This document shows positions 9,401-17,494 of a stretch of DNA of 39,684 bases, one piece after another. Both the position numbers and the translations under genes were made by a program. Where the stretch lies: IMG/VR virus record IMGVR_UViG_3300028840_004609, positions 1-39,684 of that record. One strand, 5' to 3'. A model generated the notes under the pieces. That model did not search any database. It was not told where the DNA came from and saw nothing but the letters and a program-made list of their open reading frames with translations. Numbering within the stretch: position 1 is the first letter of the stretch; every line of letters begins with the position of its first letter. Origin of the DNA: a virus.

Positions 9401-9685
9401 GAGACATCTATTAGTAAATTATATATTAATACAACTACTGATGCTGACAAGACAGCGGTAACTACTACAGTAGATGAGACATCTAATAGTTTATGGGAAG
9501 GTATTTGGTTGGGAGACTGGGGTGATAGACGAATAACAGACAAGGCATTGATACTAGTCCCTGATGAGCATTCTAGAGGAAGTCATATTTACTTAGATAT
9601 AATTCATGCTATGCCTCAACAAAGAATAGACTTGAATGGGTATAGTTTAATTTTCGATATTGTTGATAGTCGTTATCAAAACTAG
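6467..9685 (+). CDS. Tail nozzle / packaged-DNA stabilisation-like protein with inserted repeat modules
   Basis: This 1072-residue protein is probably the tail nozzle that closes the portal channel, as in P22 gp10-like or T7 gp12-like proteins. The N-terminus describes a repeating beta-propeller-like pattern. Residues about 600-720 (SADDPILKVVGLRDSLFVIK, then GVWRLTGES and IYMMTSSGYAKISD) match nozzle-type proteins. Three inserted copies of a 65-75-residue module lie at residues about 340-416, 421-493 and 871-939. Each reads H-G/S-L-S/T-T then GTTEAN and ends with GGTV. Copies 1 and 2 use more GC-rich codons than the flanks. The start is four bases after the previous stop, with only a weak Shine-Dalgarno sequence. 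Confidence 0.7.
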   Translation: MPEIRSLHEKTGINIHGNNLTLPSGSAVAVENWKCIRDNVYTKVRGRAAYGSGLPSQNIAQLLQYQDRLICHMGNSTLYYDSDGSGTFSQITGTYTVPETNYKIQGLELQSNHYITTGSGIYKSDTLGSQYIATGAPKGLSFDTRIIDSINWLTNGYTVSYRVVWSIEDNNNNIVDGAPSERQDITNSAGADRAVELRIYIPTSVTTSYYCKVYRSSQNTGTPPEDYQLVYQARPTSAEISSGILEFNDILADDWRGASLYTNTTQEGIENSNERPPLSNSITSFKGYTFFGNIENKQRLYTALISTTNLTSGTSTITINNGTNSIVFGCYAFTTNIGSGITGAADNGGGLVRITTSGNHGLSTDDCINITGVAGTTEANGDWTITAVAGTTFDLQGSAFANPYTSGGTVDLRINNLGAGVAGAADNGAGLIRITTSKNHGLTTGDYVRIYDVTGTTEANETWQVTAIAATTFDLVGSTFSNAYVSGGTVDLYEDYGATPRFLLYKTANQGTDAQNIAKTAQSLVRTINLCTSNTFWDGHYNSSGTDPVGKMEVDAKSLGAAAFYLTANSTATGGCFGPTMPTSGTTYISTNDDFQHAIMWSKADQPEAVPLINIKKIGSADDPILKVVGLRDSLFVIKKKDGVWRLTGESETSWNWDEFDGTVECIQKNSIVKGENAIYMMTSSGYAKISDVGVEIIGRDNEKNDLRPVKVSGFDNDGYAWYYDSEKAYKIATYLDQDSTSNDIVKEYNVFTLAWTQRKFGVYTNDTHVSMGVVVNDIEYTAPLTGNGLLKERKDLATTDYTLPDISNTITAIDITNKSVTLGTNITIHNDAMLTQGALTKIVTSFDTTSSVTLSSVTSLHANVNLNVSTCADNGSGLIRVTTTAAHSLSTYNGITIASVTGTTEANGDWVITVIDATNFDLIGSTFTNAYTAGGTVTNAITIKPGIYSRLKYQIIHCGYPEYEKFHDKVTIFMDDDETSISKLYINTTTDADKTAVTTTVDETSNSLWEGIWLGDWGDRRITDKALILVPDEHSRGSHIYLDIIHAMPQQRIDLNGYSLIFDIVDSRYQN

Positions 9686-9693
9686 AGGAATAT

Positions 9694-10080
9694 ATGGCAG
9701 TAGTAAGAGGTGTTAGAAAACTTTTAAAATCAGATTTCTCTGAAGCTCCTAAGTGGTTTGAAAAGATGCTGTCTCCTTTCAATCAATTTCTAGACTCAGT
9801 TATTGGTGCACTTAGAAATAGATTAACATTTAGAGAAAACTTTTATTGCGAAGTAAAGGAATACATATTCACTCACGCAAGTGAGTTAGAGGTATCTCAT
9901 AGTCTTTCATCTTTTACTGGAATTATGATCGTTGCCACTCCAAGTGTTACACCTGCAACTACTTATGGAATATCTGAATGGCATACAAGAGAGATTGATA
10001 ATTCAACCATAGGAATAACAATTGAGTTTGCCGGCGGGGGAACTACAAGCGGCAATGTTAAATTTATAATATTAGGTTAG
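9694..10080 (+). CDS. Small tail-associated protein
   Basis: This 128-residue protein starts at ATG 9694 behind AGAGGA. The pattern APKWFEKMLSPFN, then NRLTFRENF, is one I associate with small conserved proteins coded next to nozzle genes in podoviruses. The N-terminal half is helical and basic, the C-terminal half beta-rich (ITIEFAGGGTTSG end). A tail knob or tip subunit is possible. The call rests on position and a loose pattern match. Confidence 0.6.
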   Translation: MAVVRGVRKLLKSDFSEAPKWFEKMLSPFNQFLDSVIGALRNRLTFRENFYCEVKEYIFTHASELEVSHSLSSFTGIMIVATPSVTPATTYGISEWHTREIDNSTIGITIEFAGGGTTSGNVKFIILG

Positions 10081-10088
10081 GAGTAAAT

Positions 10089-11552
10089 ATGGCATTTTTA
10101 TCATCGGGCAATCAAGGAGACTTAATATCAGGAGGCGGTGGTTATGCAGGGGCAGGTGCTACGATAGGTGGCAAGCAAAAAACTACAGCTGGGAAACCTG
10201 GCGGTTGGTACAACATTCAAGATTTTTTAGCTGCGAATCCTCAGACCCCAAATGTTCAAAGTAGAATGACACAAAGAGGTTCTCAACAATTAGGTGAAGC
10301 TAAGGGACAACTGCAAAGTCAAGTAAGTGCTCTCCCATCTATGCCTACACCTGAACAATATTCTCAAGAGAGATTTGGTGGAATACTTCAAGATGGAGTA
10401 ACTGGTGGAGAGGCAAGTAATCTAAGAAGTTTCTTGGATCAATCATATACTCCCTCTGCTACACCACAAGAATTGCTACCAGGAGTTCAGTCTCCATATA
10501 AGAATATGCAACCAGGTAGTTTTGAATCTGTTATGAATTGGTATGGAGATATTGAAAGACCAAGTGCCGCTTATACACCAGGCATGCAAAAAATGGATGA
10601 AATGTTACTTAGAGGGCAAAAAGGATTTGCGCAAGAATTCCCAACTCAACTACAACAGCAATTTCAATCAGAAGTAGGTCAACCATTAGAAGCAAAAAGA
10701 ACTGAAGTAGGTCAACAACAGGAAGCAACTAAACAACAATTCTCCGATGAAGGCAAACAATGGTATGAAGGAATTGGTGGGTTTCTAAGTGGAGAGAAAC
10801 AAAAGCTTACTGATACATATGAAAAACAAAGAGCTGAACTAGCTAAGCAATCTGCTATGACTCCACAACAAATAATGGGACAAGACTATTGGAGCGCTGC
10901 TCAACAATATCAACCTTATGAAATGATGCCAGGATTAAATAAGCCATCGTTAGGTATGCCGGAATATCAACTGCAACATGTAGCAGGAATAGACCCGATG
11001 AACTTCCTAAATAGAGCAGAATATACAACCCCATCAATGGATACTGCTGCAAATGTTTTATACTCTCCTGAACAATTAAATACATACAATGTTTTATCCG
11101 GATTATTACCTGAAGAACAATATGGATCTTATACAGGATCCGAAGTATTTAAACCTGGTGAATGGTCATTCGATGCTCCTGGATTTATGAATGATTATAA
11201 ACGAGTAGAAAGACAAGTAGCAGAAGCAAAAGCAAGAGATCGAATCAACCAAATTCTTGGAATGCCTTCTGCTCAATTACCATATGGGCAAACAGCTGAA
11301 CAAGCAGGTCTTGCTAGTTATAATGTTCCAGGGCAGATCGCTACTCGATACGGAAATACATATTTAACTCTACCTCAAGCAGGTACTACAGTATGGCAAC
11401 CATACACAAATCTACCACAAATAAGACCATCCATACTTTATGGTAGTGGTGGTGATGGCGGAGGTCGTGATGGAGGCGGCAGTAGTGGCGGTGGGGTCGG
11501 ATCAGGAGGAGGCTCTGCCGGAGATGCTGGCGGAGCAGGGGTAGGTGTTTAA
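10089..11552 (+). CDS. Glutamine- and glycine-rich probable internal virion protein
   Basis: This 487-residue protein starts at ATG 10089 behind AGGAG. The N-terminus is Gly-rich. The middle (about 55-260) is Gln-rich and helical, with coiled-coil-like stretches (QQQFQSEV, QQQEATKQQF). The C-terminus (about 455-487) is almost pure Gly/Ser. No enzyme motif is visible. It is the first of four large low-complexity proteins at 10089-15662 that sit where ejection proteins are coded in podoviruses, so a role inside the capsid or in DNA ejection is inferred. Confidence 0.6.
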   Translation: MAFLSSGNQGDLISGGGGYAGAGATIGGKQKTTAGKPGGWYNIQDFLAANPQTPNVQSRMTQRGSQQLGEAKGQLQSQVSALPSMPTPEQYSQERFGGILQDGVTGGEASNLRSFLDQSYTPSATPQELLPGVQSPYKNMQPGSFESVMNWYGDIERPSAAYTPGMQKMDEMLLRGQKGFAQEFPTQLQQQFQSEVGQPLEAKRTEVGQQQEATKQQFSDEGKQWYEGIGGFLSGEKQKLTDTYEKQRAELAKQSAMTPQQIMGQDYWSAAQQYQPYEMMPGLNKPSLGMPEYQLQHVAGIDPMNFLNRAEYTTPSMDTAANVLYSPEQLNTYNVLSGLLPEEQYGSYTGSEVFKPGEWSFDAPGFMNDYKRVERQVAEAKARDRINQILGMPSAQLPYGQTAEQAGLASYNVPGQIATRYGNTYLTLPQAGTTVWQPYTNLPQIRPSILYGSGGDGGGRDGGGSSGGGVGSGGGSAGDAGGAGVGV

Positions 11553-11583
11553 TGAAAAAACAATATTATAAAGGAGGCCTAAT

Positions 11584-12708
11584 ATGGGATGGCCAGTAGC
11601 CGCTGCGATAGTAGGTGGTTCAGTACTTTCTAGCATGATGGGAAATCAAGCAGCTAAAGAAGAATCCGAAGCTGCAAGATCTCAAGCATCCGGGTTAAGA
11701 CAGGAAGCACTTGCAGAATTATCCAAGATGAATCCAATTCAACTTGCTGAATTAGGTTATGATCCAGCAATGATTGAATACATCAAAGGCCCTCAGCCTT
11801 TGCTTTACTCTCCGGCAGAAGAAGTTCAAGCGAACATGATCAGTACTGACCCAGCTACTAGAGCAATTCAAATGCAAGCACTAGAAGAAATGGGTCAAAG
11901 AGCTGAAGAAGGATTATCAGCGCAAGATCGTTATAACTTCATGAAGAATAGACGTCTAGCAGAGACATCAGCAAGAGGACAAGAAGAAGCGATCATAGCA
12001 AACCTTGCTCAAAGAGGCATGGGTGGAACTGGCATAGAAGCTGCATTAAGAATGATGGCATCTCAAGGCGGATCTGAAAGATTAGCTGAACAGCAAGCAA
12101 TGGAGGCCGCAGAAAATGCAAAGATGAGACTTGCAGCAACTGGGCAACAAGCAGGATTGGCCGGAGACATAAGGCAGCAAGATATCGGAGTTGCTAGATC
12201 TAATGCAGATATCTTGAATCAACTAGCTTGGAATAATAGTGAAAGAGCAAGACAGATTGAAAATATGAATATCGATATGCAAAACAGGGCAGCTCAAGAA
12301 GATGTTGCGACTAGAAGAGGTGTTCAAGCAGCAAACGTTACTACTCAAAATCAAGCACAACTAATGAATAAGCAACAAGCTATTCAAAATCAATTAGCAA
12401 AACAGGAGAGTGAACGTCAAACAGCAATGGCAAGAGCTGGCGCATTAACTAGTGGTATCCCTGACATATATGCTTCAGGAGCAGCTGGGGCAGCGGGGGC
12501 ACGACAGATGTGGGATACGATAGGAGCAGGAGTTGGAACTGCCGGTCAAATGTATATGACTCAACAAGCTGCCGATCAAGCAAGTAGAGATAGAGCTGCG
12601 GATAGACAGATGATGGGTCAGATATATGGAGCTCAACCACCACCTAAACCTACAGGTAACCCATATACTTATAATTATACTGGGCCGTCATATTCAAATG
12701 TAGGCTAG
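11584..12708 (+). CDS. Probable DNA-ejection (internal virion) protein
   Basis: This 374-residue protein starts at ATG 11584 behind AAAGGAGG. It opens with a hydrophobic, small-residue helix (WPVAAAIVGGSVLSSMMG), followed by a long Ala/Gln/Glu-rich helical body (about 25-280) and a Pro/Tyr-rich tail. A leading membrane-active helix plus a long coiled body resembles podovirus ejection proteins that enter the cell envelope with the DNA. There is no catalytic motif. Confidence 0.65.
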   Translation: MGWPVAAAIVGGSVLSSMMGNQAAKEESEAARSQASGLRQEALAELSKMNPIQLAELGYDPAMIEYIKGPQPLLYSPAEEVQANMISTDPATRAIQMQALEEMGQRAEEGLSAQDRYNFMKNRRLAETSARGQEEAIIANLAQRGMGGTGIEAALRMMASQGGSERLAEQQAMEAAENAKMRLAATGQQAGLAGDIRQQDIGVARSNADILNQLAWNNSERARQIENMNIDMQNRAAQEDVATRRGVQAANVTTQNQAQLMNKQQAIQNQLAKQESERQTAMARAGALTSGIPDIYASGAAGAAGARQMWDTIGAGVGTAGQMYMTQQAADQASRDRAADRQMMGQIYGAQPPPKPTGNPYTYNYTGPSYSNVG

Positions 12709-12717
12709 GAGATTAAA

Positions 12718-13797
12718 ATGGCAGAATACAAAATAGATCCATATGAGTTACAAATGAAAGCTTTAACTCAAATGGCACAAGCGCAAAATACAGCACAAGA
12801 GAGAAAAGCTAATTTAGGTACACAAGCACAAATGATGCGACACCTTGGTAGTTTTGCTGATGTTGCATCAAGACCTGTTATAACACAAGCGGAGATCATG
12901 GCAAAACAAACACCTAAGTCTCCGGGGTTAGGTCAAGGTTGGCAGGAAGCTGCGCAAGGTTTAGAGACTAGAGGAGCAGAAGACTACCAAGGTTTACTTG
13001 ATAAGTATAAGATGCAAAATCAAATGGCAACTACTCTAGCTAGACTGAAAGAAATAGAAGAGGAGAAGAAGGACAGAGCTTTAAAACGAAGATTTATGGA
13101 AGCTCAAATTAGTTCCGAACAAACTAAGGCACAAAATGTTCTACCTAAACTAACCAAAGGCCAAGAAAAGGTTGATACTGAGTTTGGACAAGAATGGGCC
13201 AAGTTTAAGACATTAGGCGGTAGTACTGTAATTGATAAAAACTTAAGTCAGCTTCAAAAAGTATATGATGCACTAGATGCCAAAGTTAAAGGAGTTAAGG
13301 ATGCTCCATCTATCTCCGGCCCATGGTTGGGGAAGATACCTGATCAATTGAAGTCTATATACGCCCCTGAGGCTGTAAATATTCAAGAATTAGTAGCAGA
13401 AGTAGCGCAAGGAAACTTAAGACAAGTATTAGGTGGTCAATTTGCTCAAAAAGAAGGAGAGCAATTAATTAAGAGAGCTTTCAACCCTGAATTAGATGAA
13501 TCAGTTAATAGAGAAAGAGTGGGGAGATTAATAGCACAAATTAAGAAAGCTTCGCAAGCAAAAATAGATGCTGGAAGAGTCTTTGATGCTCAAGGTACTC
13601 TATCTGGATACAAAGGGCCGTTATACCAAAACATAGAATCTGACGAAGAGAGACCGAAGGGAAGAAGTCTTTTGAATAATATTATTCCTGAAGCACAAGC
13701 GGCACCTATGGAAGTGATTAAGCCATATAAGGGAAAAAGATATCGATTGAAACCAGGGGCAGACCCTAAAAAGAAAGAAAGTTGGGAGGTGATGTAA
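12718..13797 (+). CDS. Probable internal virion protein
   Basis: This 359-residue, mainly helical protein starts at ATG 12718 behind AGGAG. The body (about 60-280) is rich in Lys, Glu and Gln. The C-terminus holds a compact GKRYRLKPGADPKKKESWEV motif of the kind seen at the ends of phage internal proteins. Its stop (TAA 13795-13797) shares one base with the next ATG, so the two are coupled. Function is inferred from location. Confidence 0.6.
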   Translation: MAEYKIDPYELQMKALTQMAQAQNTAQERKANLGTQAQMMRHLGSFADVASRPVITQAEIMAKQTPKSPGLGQGWQEAAQGLETRGAEDYQGLLDKYKMQNQMATTLARLKEIEEEKKDRALKRRFMEAQISSEQTKAQNVLPKLTKGQEKVDTEFGQEWAKFKTLGGSTVIDKNLSQLQKVYDALDAKVKGVKDAPSISGPWLGKIPDQLKSIYAPEAVNIQELVAEVAQGNLRQVLGGQFAQKEGEQLIKRAFNPELDESVNRERVGRLIAQIKKASQAKIDAGRVFDAQGTLSGYKGPLYQNIESDEERPKGRSLLNNIIPEAQAAPMEVIKPYKGKRYRLKPGADPKKKESWEVM

Positions 13798-15662
13798 TGC
13801 CTGATTTAGCACCTTGGGAAGAAGCACAAGCTTCAGATTTAGCACCTTGGGAAGAAGCGCAAGCTTCAGATGGTGGCAAAGACTATGAGGAAGTAATGCA
13901 CCCAGCAATTACTTTCAAAGAAAGAGCGCTTGCAAAGAACTTATCTCAATCACCTGAGGCAACTGTTAGGTATCTGACTCAAGAGCATCCGGAATTAGAG
14001 GTTAAAACAGACGGCAAACGTTATTTTATAAAAGATAAGGGAAAAGAAGGGAAATTTAAGGTTTTAGATCCAGACACAGGAATGATCTCCAAGGATATTA
14101 TTGGAGACATAGCTGACATTGGTTGGGATATCTTGTCTGGGGGAGTAGAAACTGCCGCTGGGATAGGTGGAGCATTAGGTGGTGCTGCGGCAACTCCATT
14201 TATCGGAGGAGCGGGCGCAATTCCTGGCGCGATGGCAGCGAGTAGTGCAACTACTGCTGGGATGGAAGCGGCAAGACAAAAGATTGGTCAACTAGCTGGA
14301 ATCCCTCAAGAGGTTAGCGGAACAGATGTTGCAATATCAGGTGGTATTGGAGCTGTATCTCCTTTATTGTTTGGAACAGGAGCTGGTGCTGGGCAACTAG
14401 CAAAGGCCGGAGTTAAAAAAGGTATAGCTAAATTTGGAGAAAAGGGGGTAGGAGGATTAGCGAAGGAAGGAGCTGGAAGATTAATGGGAGGAGCTTATGA
14501 TGTAGTGGCAAAACATATTCCAGCGAAAGCTGCGGAAGTAATGAGTGGTATCAGTAGTAAAGTCTACAAGGATTATATTGAAAACCCAGCTATTATTAAG
14601 CAAATTGATAAAGCTAAGGGGATGGCAGGATATGCTGAAACTAAGTTAAGAAATTTTTATGATAAGTTGAATGCTACCAAAAAGAAGATAAGTACTGATT
14701 ATGATCAACTTCAAAAAGCAGATATAGATATAGATATTAGCAATGTTAAAAATCAATTAATAGATTTAAGAAATTCTATTGCTCAAGGGCAGAAAACAGA
14801 AGGATTAAATAAAGATCAAATTAAATTAGTTTCTGATTTAGATAAGATGTATAAAGATCTTTTTGAAGTTACAGTACAAAAAACTAAAGGGAAGGGTAAG
14901 ACTGGGAAAATTGTTAAAGAGGAACTTGGGGATCAGGTTAAAGCTAAGAAAGTATTAGAACTTAAAAAGATTCTTAAAAAATACGAGGAAGGATATAAGG
15001 ATATTACGCGATCTAATAAAAGTGCGTTTGATAAAACAGTAGTTACTAAAGCTAGGGGATTGAATGCAGAATTGAGCAATCAATTAGAAAAGAAGATTCC
15101 CAATGCAGGAAATATTGCTGATGCTTGGGGTGATGTTTTAGATGATTATGAGTTTTTAGAAACAGAATTAAAAAATAAAATGAGCTATGACCCTAAATTT
15201 AGAAAGGAACATGTTTTTGACAAGAAGGGAAAAAAATATCTTAAGGGTGCAAGCATTGATTCGGAAGAGGGTGCTGATAGATTGCTTAGATTACAAGAGA
15301 TGGATCAGAAATATGGAACTGATTTGACTAAGACATCAAATATGTTGAAATCATATGATCAGTTAAGAAAAGCTCCTACATGGCCGTTGTCTGGGGGCGC
15401 TACTTCTACTACTAGAACATTGGGTGGTGCTGCGTTGGGAGGTCTTGCTGGGTCACAAGCAGGCGAGGGGTATCCTGTTTTAGGTACAGCTTTAGGAGCT
15501 ATTGGTGGTAGTCCTAAAATATGGAAGGGTGCATTGATGACAGGACAAGCACCAAGACGAATGATGGATTTTCTAGGAGAGAAACAATTCTTATCTCCAT
15601 ATATGAAACAAACAGGTGTAAGGACAGGGATAGAAACACTCAAGCCGAGAGAGAGGGAATAA
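13797..15662 (+). CDS. Large probable ejection protein with glycine-zipper segment and N-terminal repeat
   Basis: This 621-residue protein is taken from ATG 13797 (overlap TAATG, Shine-Dalgarno GGGAGGTG) and not the upstream in-frame TTG at 13782. Residues about 3-25 are two perfect copies of DLAPWEEAQAS. Residues about 105-160 form a Gly/Ala-rich membrane-active stretch (GGALGGAAATPFIGGAG). Residues about 260-470 are a long Lys/Glu coiled-coil region. A second Gly/Ala-rich patch lies near 540-575. Size, last place in the series and the glycine zippers suit a channel-forming DNA-ejection protein. No lytic transglycosylase motif is seen. Confidence 0.65.
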   Translation: MPDLAPWEEAQASDLAPWEEAQASDGGKDYEEVMHPAITFKERALAKNLSQSPEATVRYLTQEHPELEVKTDGKRYFIKDKGKEGKFKVLDPDTGMISKDIIGDIADIGWDILSGGVETAAGIGGALGGAAATPFIGGAGAIPGAMAASSATTAGMEAARQKIGQLAGIPQEVSGTDVAISGGIGAVSPLLFGTGAGAGQLAKAGVKKGIAKFGEKGVGGLAKEGAGRLMGGAYDVVAKHIPAKAAEVMSGISSKVYKDYIENPAIIKQIDKAKGMAGYAETKLRNFYDKLNATKKKISTDYDQLQKADIDIDISNVKNQLIDLRNSIAQGQKTEGLNKDQIKLVSDLDKMYKDLFEVTVQKTKGKGKTGKIVKEELGDQVKAKKVLELKKILKKYEEGYKDITRSNKSAFDKTVVTKARGLNAELSNQLEKKIPNAGNIADAWGDVLDDYEFLETELKNKMSYDPKFRKEHVFDKKGKKYLKGASIDSEEGADRLLRLQEMDQKYGTDLTKTSNMLKSYDQLRKAPTWPLSGGATSTTRTLGGAALGGLAGSQAGEGYPVLGTALGAIGGSPKIWKGALMTGQAPRRMMDFLGEKQFLSPYMKQTGVRTGIETLKPRERE

Positions 15663-15665
15663 ATT

Positions 15666-15725
15666 ATGCCATGCGGAAAAGCAAAAGGTAAATCAAAAGG
15701 TAAAAAAAGAGTAAAAGGAAAGTAA
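15666..15725 (+). CDS. Tiny lysine/glycine-rich peptide
   Basis: A 19-residue reading frame, MPCGKAKGKSKGKKRVKGK, starts three bases after the stop of the ejection-protein gene, with GAGAGAGGGA upstream. Its extreme basic composition suggests nucleic-acid binding or a packaged condensing peptide. It is too short for composition to prove coding, but the start signal and tight spacing support translation. Confidence 0.45.
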   Translation: MPCGKAKGKSKGKKRVKGK

Positions 15726-15746
15726 AAGAGAAAACAATGCTAAATT

Positions 15747-15989
15747 TCATAATTTGTTTTGTTTTTGTAATTTAAATGACAAATGAAGATTGTTCATACT
15801 TGTTTCTAGTTCTTTTATTCTTGTATCTAGTTCTGATGATTTTTTTTGTGTTTTTTGGTATGAAGAAATAACAAAAGGAAAAGTAATGAGCAAGATACAC
15901 AAAGGAAATATGAAATAATGTAAGAAGTATGTTAGGAGAGTGAAGACTGCGATTAATGCTAATTGAATTACTAGGATATTATTTTTCAT
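15747..15989 (-). CDS. Doubtful small membrane protein opposing the structural operon
   Basis: On the minus strand, ATG 15989 opens 80 residues with two hydrophobic segments (about 4-24 and 27-41) followed by a charged coiled-coil-like tail (about 42-80). That is a sensible holin- or spanin-like layout, and it fills the only gap of about 300 bases in the structural arm (15726-16034). Against it, no Shine-Dalgarno sequence is visible, the strand is opposite to its neighbours, and AT-rich DNA easily gives hydrophobic frames. If it is not a gene, the gap is AT-rich with no other clear signal. Confidence 0.35.
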   Translation of the reverse strand: MKNNILVIQLALIAVFTLLTYFLHYFIFPLCILLITFPFVISSYQKTQKKSSELDTRIKELETSMNNLHLSFKLQKQNKL

Positions 15990-16034
15990 ATGGAAAGTAT
16001 AGACCAAAAACTACATATATAAAAGAGGTAACAA

Positions 16035-16451
16035 ATGAGCTATGGTAGAAATTATAATTACCACAGGGAAGCAGTGATAAGCGCAGCGCAAGATTTCACT
16101 ACTTCATGGGCAGATTTAGGTTCAGAATTAGATATGAAAGGTTTCAGTAAAATGGGGATCTTTATAGAGCTTGATGTAAACTCCGGTCAAAATATGCGCA
16201 TAAGAGCATTAGCTAAATTAGACCCAGCAGGAACTAATGAATACAATCTCCCTATTAGATCTATAAATGCATCTGACGTAAAAGTGGAACCTGAATATAC
16301 TGAATTCAATATAGATGGAGATGCCAACTATTTTCTAGAGGTAAATACCTTTGGGCTAGCTCCTTATGTTCAATTACAAGTAATGGTAGGAACAGATGGT
16401 GGAGCTAATGCACAAGTAGATTCTTGTGAAGTAACAAAAATTTGGATTTAG
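16035..16451 (+). CDS. Small beta-rich structural protein, paralogue of 16955-17362
   Basis: This 138-residue protein starts at ATG 16035 behind AAGAGG. It shares the layout of the 135-residue protein two genes on: GFSKMGIFIELDV versus GYSKVGIWLDAYI, then MRIRALAKL versus MSIRAVAKL, and a shared TNEY and EVTK ending. The fold looks all-beta. It opens a run of small proteins that look like appendage or decoration subunits. No function is recognised. Confidence 0.65.
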   Translation: MSYGRNYNYHREAVISAAQDFTTSWADLGSELDMKGFSKMGIFIELDVNSGQNMRIRALAKLDPAGTNEYNLPIRSINASDVKVEPEYTEFNIDGDANYFLEVNTFGLAPYVQLQVMVGTDGGANAQVDSCEVTKIWI

Positions 16452-16460
16452 GGGGATAAA

Positions 16461-16958
16461 ATGGGAAGTATTGGTAGTATACGACTAGCAACTGGTAACT
16501 TAAAAACAATTACAACTAACCAAGACATAGATCAAGATGGAGCGACAACACTTAACTTATTTTCGTTCACATCTCCAATGCATATTGTAAAGCTAAGCGG
16601 TGTAATCAAAACAGTCACGGATGGAACTAGTTGTACTGGGGTTTCATTTGTTTTATATGATGGAACTAATACAATTCAGTTAACAAAGAATGATGGAGTT
16701 TTAACTAGTATGGAAGCTGGTTCTATCTTTTATAAAGATGCTAGCGCTGCAACTACATTTGAATTACTACAAGCAGATCAAGCAAGACTAGATGAAACGT
16801 TAGCAACTGGGATGTATGAATTCATAGTCAATCCAAAAACTGCGGTTACTAATTATATTCAATTTAATTATACAGGAGCTACTGGATTTGATATCAATGT
16901 AGATTTTTATTGCGAATATCTACCTATAGTTCCAGGGACTTCAATGGCGGTTGTATGA
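16461..16958 (+). CDS. Small beta-rich structural protein
   Basis: This 165-residue protein starts at ATG 16461 behind GGGGG. It has short strand-forming segments rich in Thr, Ser and Gly and no charged core, as in a jelly-roll decoration protein. It lies between two paralogous genes, and its stop overlaps the next start as ATGA. No family is recognised. Confidence 0.6.
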   Translation: MGSIGSIRLATGNLKTITTNQDIDQDGATTLNLFSFTSPMHIVKLSGVIKTVTDGTSCTGVSFVLYDGTNTIQLTKNDGVLTSMEAGSIFYKDASAATTFELLQADQARLDETLATGMYEFIVNPKTAVTNYIQFNYTGATGFDINVDFYCEYLPIVPGTSMAVV

Positions 16959-17362
16959 CTATGAATGTTATGAGGGAGGTTGTTGAATCTTCCGAGCAGT
17001 TGGTGGATACTCTATGGACGGATGTTGGAGATCCAATAGAGATGTGGGGGTATTCCAAGGTAGGTATTTGGCTAGATGCTTATATAGATGATAGTTATTA
17101 TATGAGCATAAGGGCAGTGGCCAAGCTTAATAAAGATGATACTAACGAATATCCTTTGTCTATAAAAACAATTGATCAACAAACAATAGATTCATATCAA
17201 GCAGAAGTAAGACTTCATAAAACAGAGTGTGCTTGTAATAGGTATTTGCTTATTGTTGAAACAGATGGAGTTATCCCATATTTACAATTACAAATGAAAA
17301 CTGATTTTGAAGGAGACCGTGGCTATGTTGATAGAATAGAAGTCACAAAGGTTTTACTATGA
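16955..17362 (+). CDS. Small beta-rich structural protein, paralogue of 16035-16451
   Basis: The start is taken as ATG 16955, overlapping the previous stop as ATGA, giving 135 residues. Other in-frame ATGs at 16961 and 16970 are possible. The core matches the protein from 16035: WGYSKVGIWLD, MSIRAVAKLN, TNEYPLSIK and a final RIEVTKV. The pair probably arose by duplication with the intervening gene between them. A role in a virion appendage is inferred. Confidence 0.6.
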   Translation: MTMNVMREVVESSEQLVDTLWTDVGDPIEMWGYSKVGIWLDAYIDDSYYMSIRAVAKLNKDDTNEYPLSIKTIDQQTIDSYQAEVRLHKTECACNRYLLIVETDGVIPYLQLQMKTDFEGDRGYVDRIEVTKVLL

Positions 17363-17493
17363 AATGGCAAAGAGATAAGCATATAGTAGATGATTCTACT
17401 AGACAAGAGAAGATGATAGAATTTATTCTGCAAGAGATTCTAGTAACGCTAAGAGAATTAACAGAATATTTAAAATTAAAATTAGGAGAGTAG
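17359..17493 (+). CDS. Small helical protein, 44 residues
   Basis: ATG 17359 overlaps the preceding stop as ATGA, and the stop TAG 17491-17493 lies one base before the next ATG at 17495. The product begins MKWQRDKHIVDD and continues as one amphipathic helix (FILQEILVTLRELTEYLKL). Tight coupling on both sides is the evidence that it is real. It could be a coiled-coil linker or assembly factor for its beta-rich neighbours. Confidence 0.6.
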   Translation: MKWQRDKHIVDDSTRQEKMIEFILQEILVTLRELTEYLKLKLGE

Positions 17494-17494
17494 T

